Source: CBDCWQ01 sp965223435
GTDB lineage: Bacteria > Myxococcota > Kuafuiibacteriia > Kuafuiibacteriales > Kuafuiibacteriaceae
Length of the DNA stretch: 64,000 nt
Direction of reading: 5' to 3'
NCBI GenBank assembly: GCA_965223435.1
Contig: CBDCWQ010000023.1
Span: 1,116,001-1,180,000 of the forward strand
Shown: positions 33,895 to 42,350 of the stretch, piece by piece
Layout: every line of letters begins with the position of its first letter
Numbering within the stretch: position 1 is the stretch's first letter
The notes under the pieces: generated by a model
What the model was told of the DNA's origin: nothing
What the model saw: only the letters and a program-made list of their open reading frames with translations
Database searches by the model: none
Made by a program: the position numbers and the translations under genes

Positions 33895-34623
33895 CTACTT
33901 GTTCTTGAGTCGGAGTTCAGCCCGTCGGTTGCGTTGGTGCGCTGCCTCTTCCAAACTCAAGTCCACCGGTCTTTCTTCTCCGTAAGAGATGATGTGGATC
34001 TGCCGCGCGTTGGCGCCCTGGCTCGTGAGGTACTTTTGTACACTGCGAGCCCGGCGTTCCCCGAGGTGCAGATTGTACTCAGTGGAGCCCCGAACGTCGC
34101 AATGTCCCTCGATTTCGATGGCGACCTCCGGTCGCTCGGTGAGCACCTCAGCCACCTTGGACAAGAGGACCTTGCTGTCGGCGCGCAACGACGCGTCGTT
34201 GTAGTCAAAGTAGATGGTGTCGATGACCGACTCGAGCGAAAGCCCGCCGGAAGCATCGGTTGTGGGGACGGGGGGCGTGGGGTTGGGCGCGGGCGCAGGG
34301 GCTTTATCGACCTGTTCACAACCTGGTGTCGCCGCTTCACCCGCACGCGCCGCCAACGCCTCGGCCTCTTTGGCTTTTTGCTTGGCTTGGTCTACCGCAC
34401 CTACGTCCGCGAGTTTGCGAGCCTGGCGTAGGGCGGTTTCTGCAGCCTGATAGGTTTTTTTTGCGCACGCTGGGGCCTTTTGGTCACGTGCCTCTTGAAT
34501 CGCGCGCTCTGCGGCGTCGAGTTCGACGTCTGCGGTCGCCTTCGGGCAGGCCCATAAGAACACCGACAGCATGCACAGGCTAAACAGAAACGCACAAGTC
34601 CGGATCCAGGCGCTATGCGGCAT
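33895..34623 (-). CDS. pal: Peptidoglycan-associated lipoprotein Pal (OmpA-C domain)
   Basis: A 242-residue outer-membrane lipoprotein. A signal peptide ends in a lipobox-like LWAC at about residue 21. A helical stretch rich in Ala, Lys and Gln follows (AEALAARAGE), then a Pro-rich linker and a C-terminal OmpA-like domain (residues about 120-240) with IYFDYNDASL, GHCDVRGSTEYN and RRARSVQKYL, the peptidoglycan-binding motif. The start at 34623 gives a normal signal length. It is the last tol-pal gene, after tolB. Confidence 0.92.
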   Translation of the reverse strand: MPHSAWIRTCAFLFSLCMLSVFLWACPKATADVELDAAERAIQEARDQKAPACAKKTYQAAETALRQARKLADVGAVDQAKQKAKEAEALAARAGEAATPGCEQVDKAPAPAPNPTPPVPTTDASGGLSLESVIDTIYFDYNDASLRADSKVLLSKVAEVLTERPEVAIEIEGHCDVRGSTEYNLHLGERRARSVQKYLTSQGANARQIHIISYGEERPVDLSLEEAAHQRNRRAELRLKNK

Positions 34624-34686
34624 GGGACCCTGCGGTGCCAGCTCACGTACTAGGAATCGGTTGCCCATGACACTCAGTTTCCCCGC

Positions 34687-36012
34687 CTACTTGAGGTACG
34701 GAGACCAGGCGGGTGTCGAGAACCCGCCCTCCTTACTTACCCGCATCTGGTTTGAACCATCAAAGGCCATGATCCAAACCTGGGAGCGTCCTTCTCGCGT
34801 GGACGTGAAAACCAGGTGGTTGGAGTCCGGCGAGAAACTGGGTTCTTCGTTGTTGCCTTGGTCTTGGGTGAGTCGGCGAATTTCTTTGGTATCCGGATTG
34901 ACGGTGAAAATGTCAAAGACATTGCGCTCATCTCTCGCGGTGAACGCGATGAGGTCGCCCTTTGGGGACCAGTCTGGCGTTTGATTGTAGGTGCCTCGGT
35001 CCGTGATTCGGCGAACACCGGTGCCATCGACATTCATGACAAAAATATGTGGGTCCCCCCATCGAGAGGACACAAACGCCAGTCTCTTTCCGTCTGGGGA
35101 CCAAGACGGAGATGAATCAATGGCCCATTCGTTGGTGAGACGGCGAAGGCCCGTCCCATCGGCCTTCATCACGTAGATTTCACTGTTGCCGTCACGGGAC
35201 AGCGTGAGGGCAATTTTGCTCCCATTGGGGGAAAGCTGCCCGCCGGTGTTCAGTCCGCGCTCCCCAGAGAGAAGAACCGGTCGGCCTCCAGAAACAGGCA
35301 TGCGGTACAGATTGGGGTTGTGGCGAATGTAGGACGTGAAAAGAATGGAGCGCCCGTCGCGGGTCCACGAAGGCAGCAAGTTGATGGAACCATTGTTGGT
35401 TACGCGGCGTGCGCCCTTGCCGTCGATGTCCATCGACCACAGCTCTCGGCCCTTGGCCGACTTCTTCACTGCGATCAGCTTGGTTCGAAAGATGCCTTTG
35501 TTGCCGGTGAGGTGATGGACCACCTCGTTGACAAACATATGCGCGAACTTGCGGGCCTCGTTTTGTCTCCCCCGATAGATTTTCTGCAACAGCTGCCGAC
35601 CGCTCGCGACGTCGTAAAGGCGCATGTCCACTTTGAGGTCGCCTTGGCTGTTGAGGCTGGCGCCCCCCTTGAGCAACCCCTCAGCCCCAATATTGATCCA
35701 GTCCGAGAACTTGATGGAGGCGGCCGCCAGCCCCTCTTTTCGAGGGTTGGCCAGGTAGCTCTTGGGGTCGAGCACCTTAAAGGTGGTGGCGAGTTTGAGG
35801 TCCCACCGCAGGACCTCGGTGAGGGTGTCGTACAGTCCAGAACGCGAAACTTTTCCCATGTTTCGGACTGCCGGGACCGCAATTTTGTAAGGCCTGAATG
35901 CGGGATTCGTGACCTCGATGATGGTGCGTTTGGCCCCGCGTTCTTGCGCGGTGGCTTCGGTTTGCACAAAAGGGGTGGCTAGGATCCCAATGAGAGCCCA
36001 CAAGCGTTGCAC
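34687..36012 (-). CDS. tolB: Tol-Pal periplasmic protein TolB
   Basis: A 441-residue periplasmic protein with a signal peptide (ALIGILATPFVQTEATA). An N-terminal D1 domain (residues about 30-180) precedes a six-bladed WD40-like/TolB propeller with repeated SPDGKRLAF, DGRSILFTS, DSNHLVFTS strands and TRDGRS, SPNGSK blade starts. It links Pal to the TolA-Q-R motor during envelope constriction. Position between tolA and pal is canonical. Confidence 0.95.
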   Translation of the reverse strand: MQRLWALIGILATPFVQTEATAQERGAKRTIIEVTNPAFRPYKIAVPAVRNMGKVSRSGLYDTLTEVLRWDLKLATTFKVLDPKSYLANPRKEGLAAASIKFSDWINIGAEGLLKGGASLNSQGDLKVDMRLYDVASGRQLLQKIYRGRQNEARKFAHMFVNEVVHHLTGNKGIFRTKLIAVKKSAKGRELWSMDIDGKGARRVTNNGSINLLPSWTRDGRSILFTSYIRHNPNLYRMPVSGGRPVLLSGERGLNTGGQLSPNGSKIALTLSRDGNSEIYVMKADGTGLRRLTNEWAIDSSPSWSPDGKRLAFVSSRWGDPHIFVMNVDGTGVRRITDRGTYNQTPDWSPKGDLIAFTARDERNVFDIFTVNPDTKEIRRLTQDQGNNEEPSFSPDSNHLVFTSTREGRSQVWIMAFDGSNQMRVSKEGGFSTPAWSPYLK

Positions 36013-36247
36013 GGATACCTCGAGCGGAAATAAAGGGGATGACGCCCGCGAAGTGCAGTACGACCGGGAGCGCCAAGCGTCAAGCTCTCGTGGTCTTTCG
36101 TGGCCCGCGCCGGGAACGTCTACCTAGGAAAATCACCCATATCCGAGGCGCCCCCGTCGCGCGTGACGGGCCCGCCCCTTCGTTCCCAGGGGTTGGCCAG
36201 GAATCACCCTATAGGATGGGGGGCCGGAGCGCGGTTTTGGACCGCGG

Positions 36248-36985
36248 TCAGGGGCTGAATTTGACCTCGAGGCCGGTTTTGCGAAAGCGGCGGGCCAATT
36301 TGGCTGGGGGTGGGGGAAGGGTCAGGGTCTTCAGGAGCTTCTCGAGTGCGCTCATGAACAGCTTGTTCGGATGGCGTTTGACGAACTCCACCCGGGCAAT
36401 TGCCCCGTTTGGCTGGATGTACAGCACCACGCGCGCTTCGAGGAAGCGCCGCTCGGATGCGGGAATGAGCTCCGGCACACTGTAGGCCGACTGAAGCGCG
36501 GCGCTGACCGCCTGCGCGTAGCCCGTGGCCGCGTGGGCCGCATCGGTGGTTGTGCCGCGGACATCCCCCAGGGGATCGCCCTCGGGTTCTTCAATTTTTC
36601 GGAGCGCATTGTCCAAGACGGCCGCTCGGCCCGAAAGGATCTCTTGGGCGCGAGCCGAGGGGCGCGTTTGGGTTTTGGGCTTGGCCGCCTTGGGTTTGAC
36701 CGGCACCGGCTTCTTGCTGCTGGCGGTTTCGAGGACCACCGCTTCCGGTGGGGGCAGGGGGGCGGGCGCGACCTTTCTTGGTAAGAGCTTGGGGTCTCGT
36801 TTTTTCCCGAGCCGCACGAGTTTGACCGGAATCGCGGTGTTGATGGGCCGGTCCCGCCCTTGTTTGCCCTGGACGATGACCGCCGCGGCCAGCGCCCCGC
36901 CATGGAAAATGATGGACACCAAAACCACCCAGCCAAAACCGTGGCTTCGCCGGCGGCCGGCGAGGACGAACCGGTCTTCGCTCAC
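36248..36985 (-). CDS. tolA: TolA/TonB-type energy transducer
   Basis: A 245-residue single-pass inner-membrane protein. The TM segment is WVVLVSIIFHGGALAAAVIV near residue 20, followed by a Pro/Lys/Ala-rich periplasmic stretch (LPPPEAVVLE, KPVPVKPK) and a C-terminal TonB/TolA domain with LEARVVLYIQPNGAIARVEF. The TolA helical arm is short. Location between tolR and tolB, 6 bases after tolR, favours tolA over a separate TonB. Confidence 0.82.
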   Translation of the reverse strand: MSEDRFVLAGRRRSHGFGWVVLVSIIFHGGALAAAVIVQGKQGRDRPINTAIPVKLVRLGKKRDPKLLPRKVAPAPLPPPEAVVLETASSKKPVPVKPKAAKPKTQTRPSARAQEILSGRAAVLDNALRKIEEPEGDPLGDVRGTTTDAAHAATGYAQAVSAALQSAYSVPELIPASERRFLEARVVLYIQPNGAIARVEFVKRHPNKLFMSALEKLLKTLTLPPPPAKLARRFRKTGLEVKFSP

Positions 36986-36991
36986 CGAATT

Positions 36992-37423
36992 CTAGCCACC
37001 TTCCGCTGCGGTCAAGGGATCGGTCACCATGCCGAGTTTTTCGATTCCCGCCCGTTTGACGATCGCCATGATCTCCACCACAAAGCCGTATTCGAGTTTG
37101 CGGTCCGCGTGAAGATACAGTTCTTTGTCCTGCTTCAACTTCTCGTTGGTCTTGAGTTTGGTCTCGAGCTCCGAAAGAGGAATGGGATTTTCGTCGTTGC
37201 TGCCGATAAAAATCTTCTTGTCCCGCGTCAGGGTCAGGACCATCATTTTTTCGGTGCCTTCGAGAGGGGAGGCGGTCGTCTTGGGCAGATCAACATCCAC
37301 GCCCTGGGTGATCAGGGGCGCCGTCACCATGAAAATGATCAAGAGCACCAACATGACATCAACGAGCGGGGTCACGTTGATGTCACTGATGGAGCCCCTT
37401 GAGCTTGAGCTACTCATCGCCAT
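36992..37423 (-). CDS. tolR: Biopolymer transport protein TolR/ExbD
   Basis: A 143-residue ExbD/TolR protein. It has the conserved DINVTPLVDVMLVLLIIFM TM segment with the proton-carrying Asp in LVDVML, and a periplasmic domain ending LGMVTDP. The start at 37423 has a GGAG site; the frame is open to 37474. With TolQ it uses the proton motive force to drive TolA. Confidence 0.92.
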   Translation of the reverse strand: MAMSSSSSRGSISDINVTPLVDVMLVLLIIFMVTAPLITQGVDVDLPKTTASPLEGTEKMMVLTLTRDKKIFIGSNDENPIPLSELETKLKTNEKLKQDKELYLHADRKLEYGFVVEIMAIVKRAGIEKLGMVTDPLTAAEGG

Positions 37424-37588
37424 GGCGCACTCCGTGTGGGGGGCAGGGCCCTTGTTGAGCTTCTGCCCCAACAAAGATAGCCGCCTGAGTCCAGCTTCGG
37501 CGTAGCCACCGATAGTCGCCCAAACATGGGCCGCTGGCCGATGATAGGGACCGAGGTGTAGCGCTGATCAGGCGGTGGGCGAGGGGCT

Positions 37589-38353
37589 TCACTTGAAAAA
37601 GTGCCGTTTCACGATATTCAAAAAGTCGGACGAAAAGGTTTCCATCTCCGATTGTAGAATACGGATTCGCGAAAGGAAAAAGTTGAAGGCGATCACCGCA
37701 GGGATCGCTGCCGCCAACCCTGCCGCCGTAGCGATAAGGGCTTCCGAGATTCCGGGAGCCACGGTGGCCAGGTTTGCCGAGCCCATGCGGCCGATGTCTC
37801 GAAAAGCCTTCATGATCCCCCACACTGTGCCGAATAGTCCGATAAAGGGGGCCGTCGACCCCACCGTGGCCAAGAAGGAGGTGAGGCTCTCCAGGGTCGT
37901 CAGCTCCGCGTTTTGACTGCGGCGCAGCGCGCGCTCGACGTTTTCGATGCCGCCCCCGAGGGTTTCTTCGTCACCGGACCGTTTTTTGAGGCGGGCCAGC
38001 TCGATATAGCCTGATCGAAACACTTGGGTGATCGGGGAGTGCTGAAACCGGTCGGACTCTTGGTACATCTGGTCGAGACGCTTGGCTTCCCAAAATTTGG
38101 TCAGGAAGCGCTCGGTCTGACCGGCGGCGCGCCGGAGGACCACCGCTTTGTAAAAGATGATTGCCCAGCTGACCACCGAGAAGATGACCAGAAGCAAGAG
38201 CGCCGCGAAGCCGATGGGGCCTGAGTGGGTGACGGTTTCCCACAGGCCGAGATCGGTCACGTTGACCGCCGCGTTTTCGGTGGCCGGGGACGGAACAGTT
38301 TGGATCGTGGTTAGCACGACCTCTACTGCGTTCGGGGTCGAGCCCGCAGGCAT
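37589..38353 (-). CDS. tolQ: Tol motor protein TolQ/ExbB
   Basis: A 254-residue MotA/TolQ/ExbB family protein with three TM segments: AALLLLVIFSVVSWAIIFYK near residue 50, VGSTAPFIGLFGTVWGIMKAF, and a C-terminal IATAAGLAAAIPAVIAFNFF. The conserved Thr/Pro of GSTAPFIGLFGTVWG lies in the proton path. The frame is open to 38464 inside prmC; the ATG at 38353 avoids that overlap. It heads the tolQRAB-pal run, 165 bases before tolR. Confidence 0.9.
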   Translation of the reverse strand: MPAGSTPNAVEVVLTTIQTVPSPATENAAVNVTDLGLWETVTHSGPIGFAALLLLVIFSVVSWAIIFYKAVVLRRAAGQTERFLTKFWEAKRLDQMYQESDRFQHSPITQVFRSGYIELARLKKRSGDEETLGGGIENVERALRRSQNAELTTLESLTSFLATVGSTAPFIGLFGTVWGIMKAFRDIGRMGSANLATVAPGISEALIATAAGLAAAIPAVIAFNFFLSRIRILQSEMETFSSDFLNIVKRHFFK

Positions 38354-38402
38354 CGGTGCTGGCGGTAGCACGGAGCCGAAGGGGTGACAACCGTGATTCG
38401 GC

Positions 38403-39293
38403 CTACGCGGAGGCTCCGGCAGGGCGGCCCTGCTTTTGGGCCAGCGCAGCCCGAGCCGTGCCATCGTCGTCTCGTTTGGTCTGCGCGAACGCGAATCCGG
38501 CGCTTGTCAGGAGCGCGCATACCGATTCGAGCTGATGGGGTGAAGCTTCAAGCAAAATCGTGCCCCCGGGGCCCAGGCTTGGCTCCGCTTCTTGGATGAG
38601 CGTCCGGATGAGCGTCAGGCCATCGCGGCCGCCCGCAAGGGCTTCGACCGGTTCGTAGTCTCGTACGTCCGCCGGAAGCGCTTCGAGTTCGTGGTCCTCG
38701 ATGTAGGGCAAATTGGCAACAATCAGGTCTGCCGGCACGGCGTCCGTCGGGAGTTCGCGCAAAAGGTCGCTTTCGATGAGGTGGACGCGGTCTTGCAGGC
38801 CATGTTTTTTGCAGTTCCTCTTGGCGACCTCGAGCGCGCCCGGTGCTCGCTCCAGCGCAAAAACCCGCGCGTCTTTGCAGGTTTGAGCCAGCGCCAACGC
38901 GATGCAGCCCGAGCCGGTCCCCACATCGATGATGGTGGGGGCCTTGTGCGCCTTGAGGGCTTCGAGGCCGAGCTCCACCAAGGTTTCGGTTTCGGGGCGG
39001 GGGATCAGGACCTCGGGGGTGACTTCGAAGTCCATGCTCCAGAACTCCCGCTGGCCCGTGAGGTACGCCACGGGTTCGAAGCGGCTTCTTCGGGCCACAA
39101 GCTCGCGAATCGCGGTCCGTTCTTCTTCAAAAACCGGCTGGTCGAACTTCGCGTAGAGCATCACGCGTTCAAGCCCGAGCGCGTGGGCCAAGAGGACTTC
39201 GGCGTCGAGGCGCGGCATCTGGACACCTTTTTTGGCAAAGTGGTCTCGGGTCCACTCGAGAATTTTGAGAATGGTCCAGGGTTCATCCGCCAT
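38403..39293 (-). CDS. prmC: Release factor glutamine N5-methyltransferase PrmC
   Basis: A 296-residue class I SAM methyltransferase that modifies the GGQ glutamine of release factors. An N-terminal helical domain (residues about 5-85) precedes the SAM site IIDVGTGSGCIALAL and the catalytic motif, which reads NLPY instead of the usual NPPY. It overlaps the end of prfA by 11 bases, the common prfA-prmC pairing. The NxPY change should be checked for activity but keeps the essential Asn and Tyr. Confidence 0.93.
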   Translation of the reverse strand: MADEPWTILKILEWTRDHFAKKGVQMPRLDAEVLLAHALGLERVMLYAKFDQPVFEEERTAIRELVARRSRFEPVAYLTGQREFWSMDFEVTPEVLIPRPETETLVELGLEALKAHKAPTIIDVGTGSGCIALALAQTCKDARVFALERAPGALEVAKRNCKKHGLQDRVHLIESDLLRELPTDAVPADLIVANLPYIEDHELEALPADVRDYEPVEALAGGRDGLTLIRTLIQEAEPSLGPGGTILLEASPHQLESVCALLTSAGFAFAQTKRDDDGTARAALAQKQGRPAGASA

Positions 39294-40368
39294 GTGAGGG
39301 TCCGGCTTCGGTATTTTTCAAGGCTTCGGCCTGGGCCGAAGTTCTGAGTGCGGTGACCAGGGGGTCGAGGTCCCCTGACATGATCTTGGGAAGGTTGTGC
39401 AAGGTCAAATTGATGCGATGATCCGAAACCCGATCCTGTGGGAAGTTGTAAGTTCGTATTTTCTCCGAACGGTCGCCCGTGCCGACCATCGATCGCCGCT
39501 GCGTGCCGAGTGCTTCCATCGCCTTTTGGCGCTCGAGTTCGTAGAGCCTTGCCCTGAGAACCTTCATCGCTTTGGCCTTGTTTTTGTGCTGGGACTTTTC
39601 GTCTTGGCAGATCACGATGGTGTTTGTCGGCAAATGAACAATACGCACCGCCGAGTCGGTGGTGTTCACCGATTGCCCACCGTGGCCTCCCGCCCGAAAC
39701 ACATCGATTCGCAGATCTTGCGCGTCTATTTTCAGGTCGATTTCTTCGGCTTCTGGCATGACCGCGACGGTGACGGTTGAGGTATGGATTCGCCCTTGTG
39801 ATTCCGTTTCGGGAACGCGCTGCACACGATGTACGCCGCCCTCCCATTTGAGGTGAGAGTAGACGCTGTGCCCTTCGATGGTGGCGATGACTTCCTTGAA
39901 CCCACCCATGGAACCCGGACTCATGCTCATCAGCTCGATTTTCCATCGTTTGGCCGACGCGTAACGTTGGTAGAGCTCGTACAGCTCTCCGGCAAACAAC
40001 GAGGCCTCGTCGCCGCCCGCACCGGCGCGAATTTCGAGGACGACGTTTTTCTCGTCGAGGGGATCTTTGGGCAACAGCTCCAGCTGGAGCTGCTCCTCGA
40101 GCCGGTCTCGCTCGGCCGCGAGCTCTTTGATTTCGGCTTTGGCCATGTCCCGGAGTTCTTCGTCGTCGGACTCGAGCAGTGCCTTGGCGTGACCAAGTTC
40201 TTCTTCGACCTTGCGAAAGGCCCTGAAGGGGACAACCACGGCCTCGAGTTTGGCCCGTTCTTTGCTCAGCTTGGTGAGTTCTTCGATGTTGGACGCGACG
40301 TTGGGATCTGACATCTTCATGGTCAGCTCCTCAAAGCGGCGCTCTACGTCTTCGAGCTTGTCTAACAT
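39283..40368 (-). CDS. prfA: Peptide chain release factor 1
   Basis: A 361-residue class I release factor. The GGQ loop is RAGGHGGQSVN, where the Gln enters the peptidyl transferase site. The codon-recognition tripeptide region (RVPETESQGRIHTSTVTV) contains RF1-like features rather than an SPF motif, which favours RF1 over RF2. It reads UAA and UAG. Length matches E. coli RF1 and no programmed frameshift is seen. It lies between the DUF1385 gene and prmC. Confidence 0.95.
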   Translation of the reverse strand: MLDKLEDVERRFEELTMKMSDPNVASNIEELTKLSKERAKLEAVVVPFRAFRKVEEELGHAKALLESDDEELRDMAKAEIKELAAERDRLEEQLQLELLPKDPLDEKNVVLEIRAGAGGDEASLFAGELYELYQRYASAKRWKIELMSMSPGSMGGFKEVIATIEGHSVYSHLKWEGGVHRVQRVPETESQGRIHTSTVTVAVMPEAEEIDLKIDAQDLRIDVFRAGGHGGQSVNTTDSAVRIVHLPTNTIVICQDEKSQHKNKAKAMKVLRARLYELERQKAMEALGTQRRSMVGTGDRSEKIRTYNFPQDRVSDHRINLTLHNLPKIMSGDLDPLVTALRTSAQAEALKNTEAGPSHGG

Positions 40369-40416
40369 AGGTTTTTGGGGACCCTATTCGAGGTCCGTTC
40401 CGGTGCGGTTCGGGGA

Positions 40417-41511
40417 TCAGGGCCCAGCATGGATGGCGGCCGCGAGCTCCCGATAGTTGCGAAATACCAGGACTTGAGCTCCGTCCGGGGATGCCCGAAG
40501 CACCTGCTCTTGGGTTGCGGCATCGGCGGTCACCAACTCCTGCTCCCTTACCAGGGCTGCCCGCATGGCGGCCAGTGCAATTTCGAGCTGGTCTGCCGAG
40601 GGCTCCTTGGTGGTCAGTTTTTGCATCCAGCGTCCGGGAAGCACCAAGGCCTGAACCCACCATTGCCCGGGTCGCTTGGCGGCGTAGCGGTTGATCTCGT
40701 AGGCAAAACCGGCCAGCGGAAGCATGAGCGGAATCTTGATGAGCACGAGCCCGAGGTGGTTCAGCGCTTCGTGGGTGCTCACGCGCGGCAGTGCGGGCAG
40801 CACTGCGGCAAAGATGAACATGGAGAGGACCAGGACAAAAAGCACAAAGCTGGTTCCGCATCGGGCGTGAAAAGTGGTGTGCGCCGCGGCGTTCTCCACG
40901 GTCAGCTCGTCGCCGGTTTCGTAGGCATTGACCACTTTGTGTTCGGCGCCATGGTACTCGAAGACCCGCCGTATCTCGGGGATGAGCGAAATGCCCCCAA
41001 TGTAGCCGACAAAGATCATCAACTTGAAGAGGCCGTCCAAGGCATGAAACCAAAAGGTGTCGACCCCGGAGCCGATGTCGAGCGCGTGCCCGGCGCCCCA
41101 GGCAAGGACATGGGGCAGTCCGACAAAGAGGGCGAAGGCCAGCACAAAAGAGACCGCAATGGTTGCCGCGAGCCCGCGCTTTTTTGCCTCGTCCGTGTCC
41201 TGTGCGGCCGGGGTGCTTGGCGCGGTCGAGGGGTCGGCTTCGGAGCCACCCTGGCCGGCTTGCTCGGCGGCAAAATTGAGGGCTTGGATTCCATTGTAGA
41301 GCGATTCGATGAGCACCACGCTGCCTCGGAGGAACGGCCAGCGAAGAAAAGTGAGTTTCTCCCACAAGGAGACCCAAGCGTCGTCACGAACCACAATGGT
41401 TCCGTCTTGGCGTCGGACGGCGATGGCCAAGGCTCGGGGCGACCGCATCATGACCCCCTCGATGACGGCCTGACCCCCTACGTAGGGTTTGCTGATTGGG
41501 TCGCTCTCCAT
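40417..41511 (-). CDS. DUF1385 membrane protein
   Basis: A 364-residue protein of the DUF1385 family (metal-dependent enzyme-like). Family marks are GGQAVIEGVMMRSPRALAIAVR at the N terminus, the YHGAEHKVVNAYE stretch and FHARCGTSFVL before TM segments. There are about five TM segments (VSFVLAFALFVGLPHVLAW, FVLFVLVLSMFIFAAVLPAL). The start at 41511 has an AGGAAG site; the frame is open to 41553. Neighbours rpmE and prfA are its usual partners in many bacteria. The function is unknown. Confidence 0.88.
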   Translation of the reverse strand: MESDPISKPYVGGQAVIEGVMMRSPRALAIAVRRQDGTIVVRDDAWVSLWEKLTFLRWPFLRGSVVLIESLYNGIQALNFAAEQAGQGGSEADPSTAPSTPAAQDTDEAKKRGLAATIAVSFVLAFALFVGLPHVLAWGAGHALDIGSGVDTFWFHALDGLFKLMIFVGYIGGISLIPEIRRVFEYHGAEHKVVNAYETGDELTVENAAAHTTFHARCGTSFVLFVLVLSMFIFAAVLPALPRVSTHEALNHLGLVLIKIPLMLPLAGFAYEINRYAAKRPGQWWVQALVLPGRWMQKLTTKEPSADQLEIALAAMRAALVREQELVTADAATQEQVLRASPDGAQVLVFRNYRELAAAIHAGP

Positions 41512-41693
41512 GGCGCTCTTCCTATCATAGGGGACCCCCGGGACCTTTGCCACGGTAAGATTTGGGGCTTAGGGGTGCCACTTTTCTGGGTACCGCCTGG
41601 TTTCGCGGAGTCTGTACATGCCCCGCGCTTTGAAGGTGGCTTCGGGCAGGGGCCGGGAGGCGAGCCGCGGCGTGCGGCCCCTCGGGTCGCGGG

Positions 41694-41894
41694 TCAGCTG
41701 CGTCCGTACTTCTTGTTGAAGCGCTCGACTCGGCCGGCGGCGCGAACTTGCCGCTGCTTGCCCGTGTAGAAGGGATGACACGCGTTGCAGACGTCGATGC
41801 GAAAGTCTCCGCGCGTCGAGGACGTCTCGATGACGTTCCCGCACGCACAGGATACGGTTGCGCCCACGTAGCGGGGATGGGTGTTCTCTTTCAT
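41694..41894 (-). CDS. rpmE: 50S ribosomal protein L31, zinc-binding type
   Basis: A 66-residue ribosomal protein. MKENTHPRYV, VSCACGNVIETSSTRGD, and CNACHPFYTG match L31. Four Cys (two in CAC, two in CNAC) mark the zinc-binding C+ form, which can act as a zinc reserve. The start at 41894 follows GGAG with good spacing; the much longer frame to 42239 is the read-through of the minisatellite. Confidence 0.96.
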   Translation of the reverse strand: MKENTHPRYVGATVSCACGNVIETSSTRGDFRIDVCNACHPFYTGKQRQVRAAGRVERFNKKYGRS

Positions 41895-42350
41895 GACCAG
41901 CTCCAACACTGAGGGGGATTGCATCATTCCCGGATTCCGGGTTTCGGGGCTTACCCGAAGGACGCGCCTCACCGAACTTGGGGCACTGTTGGACCCGGCG
42001 CCTCGGGAGTCAAGCGTCTCGTGCCCCCGGGCGGCACGAACCCCATGCCCCGCTACAGGGTTGTACCCGGATGTGCGGCGCGGTGGGCCCTGTGGCCCCC
42101 CCCCTCCTCGATGCCACCCGCCCCTCGCAAGCGTTCCCCCTCCTCGATGCCACCCCGCCCCTCGCAAGCGTTCCCCCTCCTCGATGCCACCCGCCCCTCG
42201 CAAGCGTTCCCCCTCCTCGATGCCACCCGCCCCTCGCAAGCGTTCCCCCTCCTCGATGCCCCGTGCAAGCGGGAACGCGCGCAGCGCACCCTGGTGCGCG
42301 AAGATGGGTGGGCCGGCTTTGCCGGACCGGGACCCACGGACCGGGCGCCG
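41895..42350. other. Intergenic region carrying the minisatellite
   Basis: About 450 bases between the sigma-like gene and rpmE. The left part should hold the rpmE promoter and leader; the middle is taken up by the 36-bp tandem repeat described separately. No gene is supported, although the repeats keep reading frames open on both strands. Confidence 0.5.
42104..42270. repeat. 36-bp minisatellite, four full copies plus a partial
   Basis: Units start at 42104, 42140, 42177, 42213 and 42249. Each begins CTCCTCGATGCC, runs through ACCCGCCCCTCGCAAGCG and ends in TTCCCC; copy two has one extra C (37 bp). The fifth unit is partial and changed. The units are almost identical, which implies recent expansion. 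There are no spacers, so it is not a CRISPR array. Confidence 0.9.

Noticed and set aside
42104..42270. Possible CRISPR array
   Set aside because: The units are contiguous with no variable spacers, and no cas genes are present.
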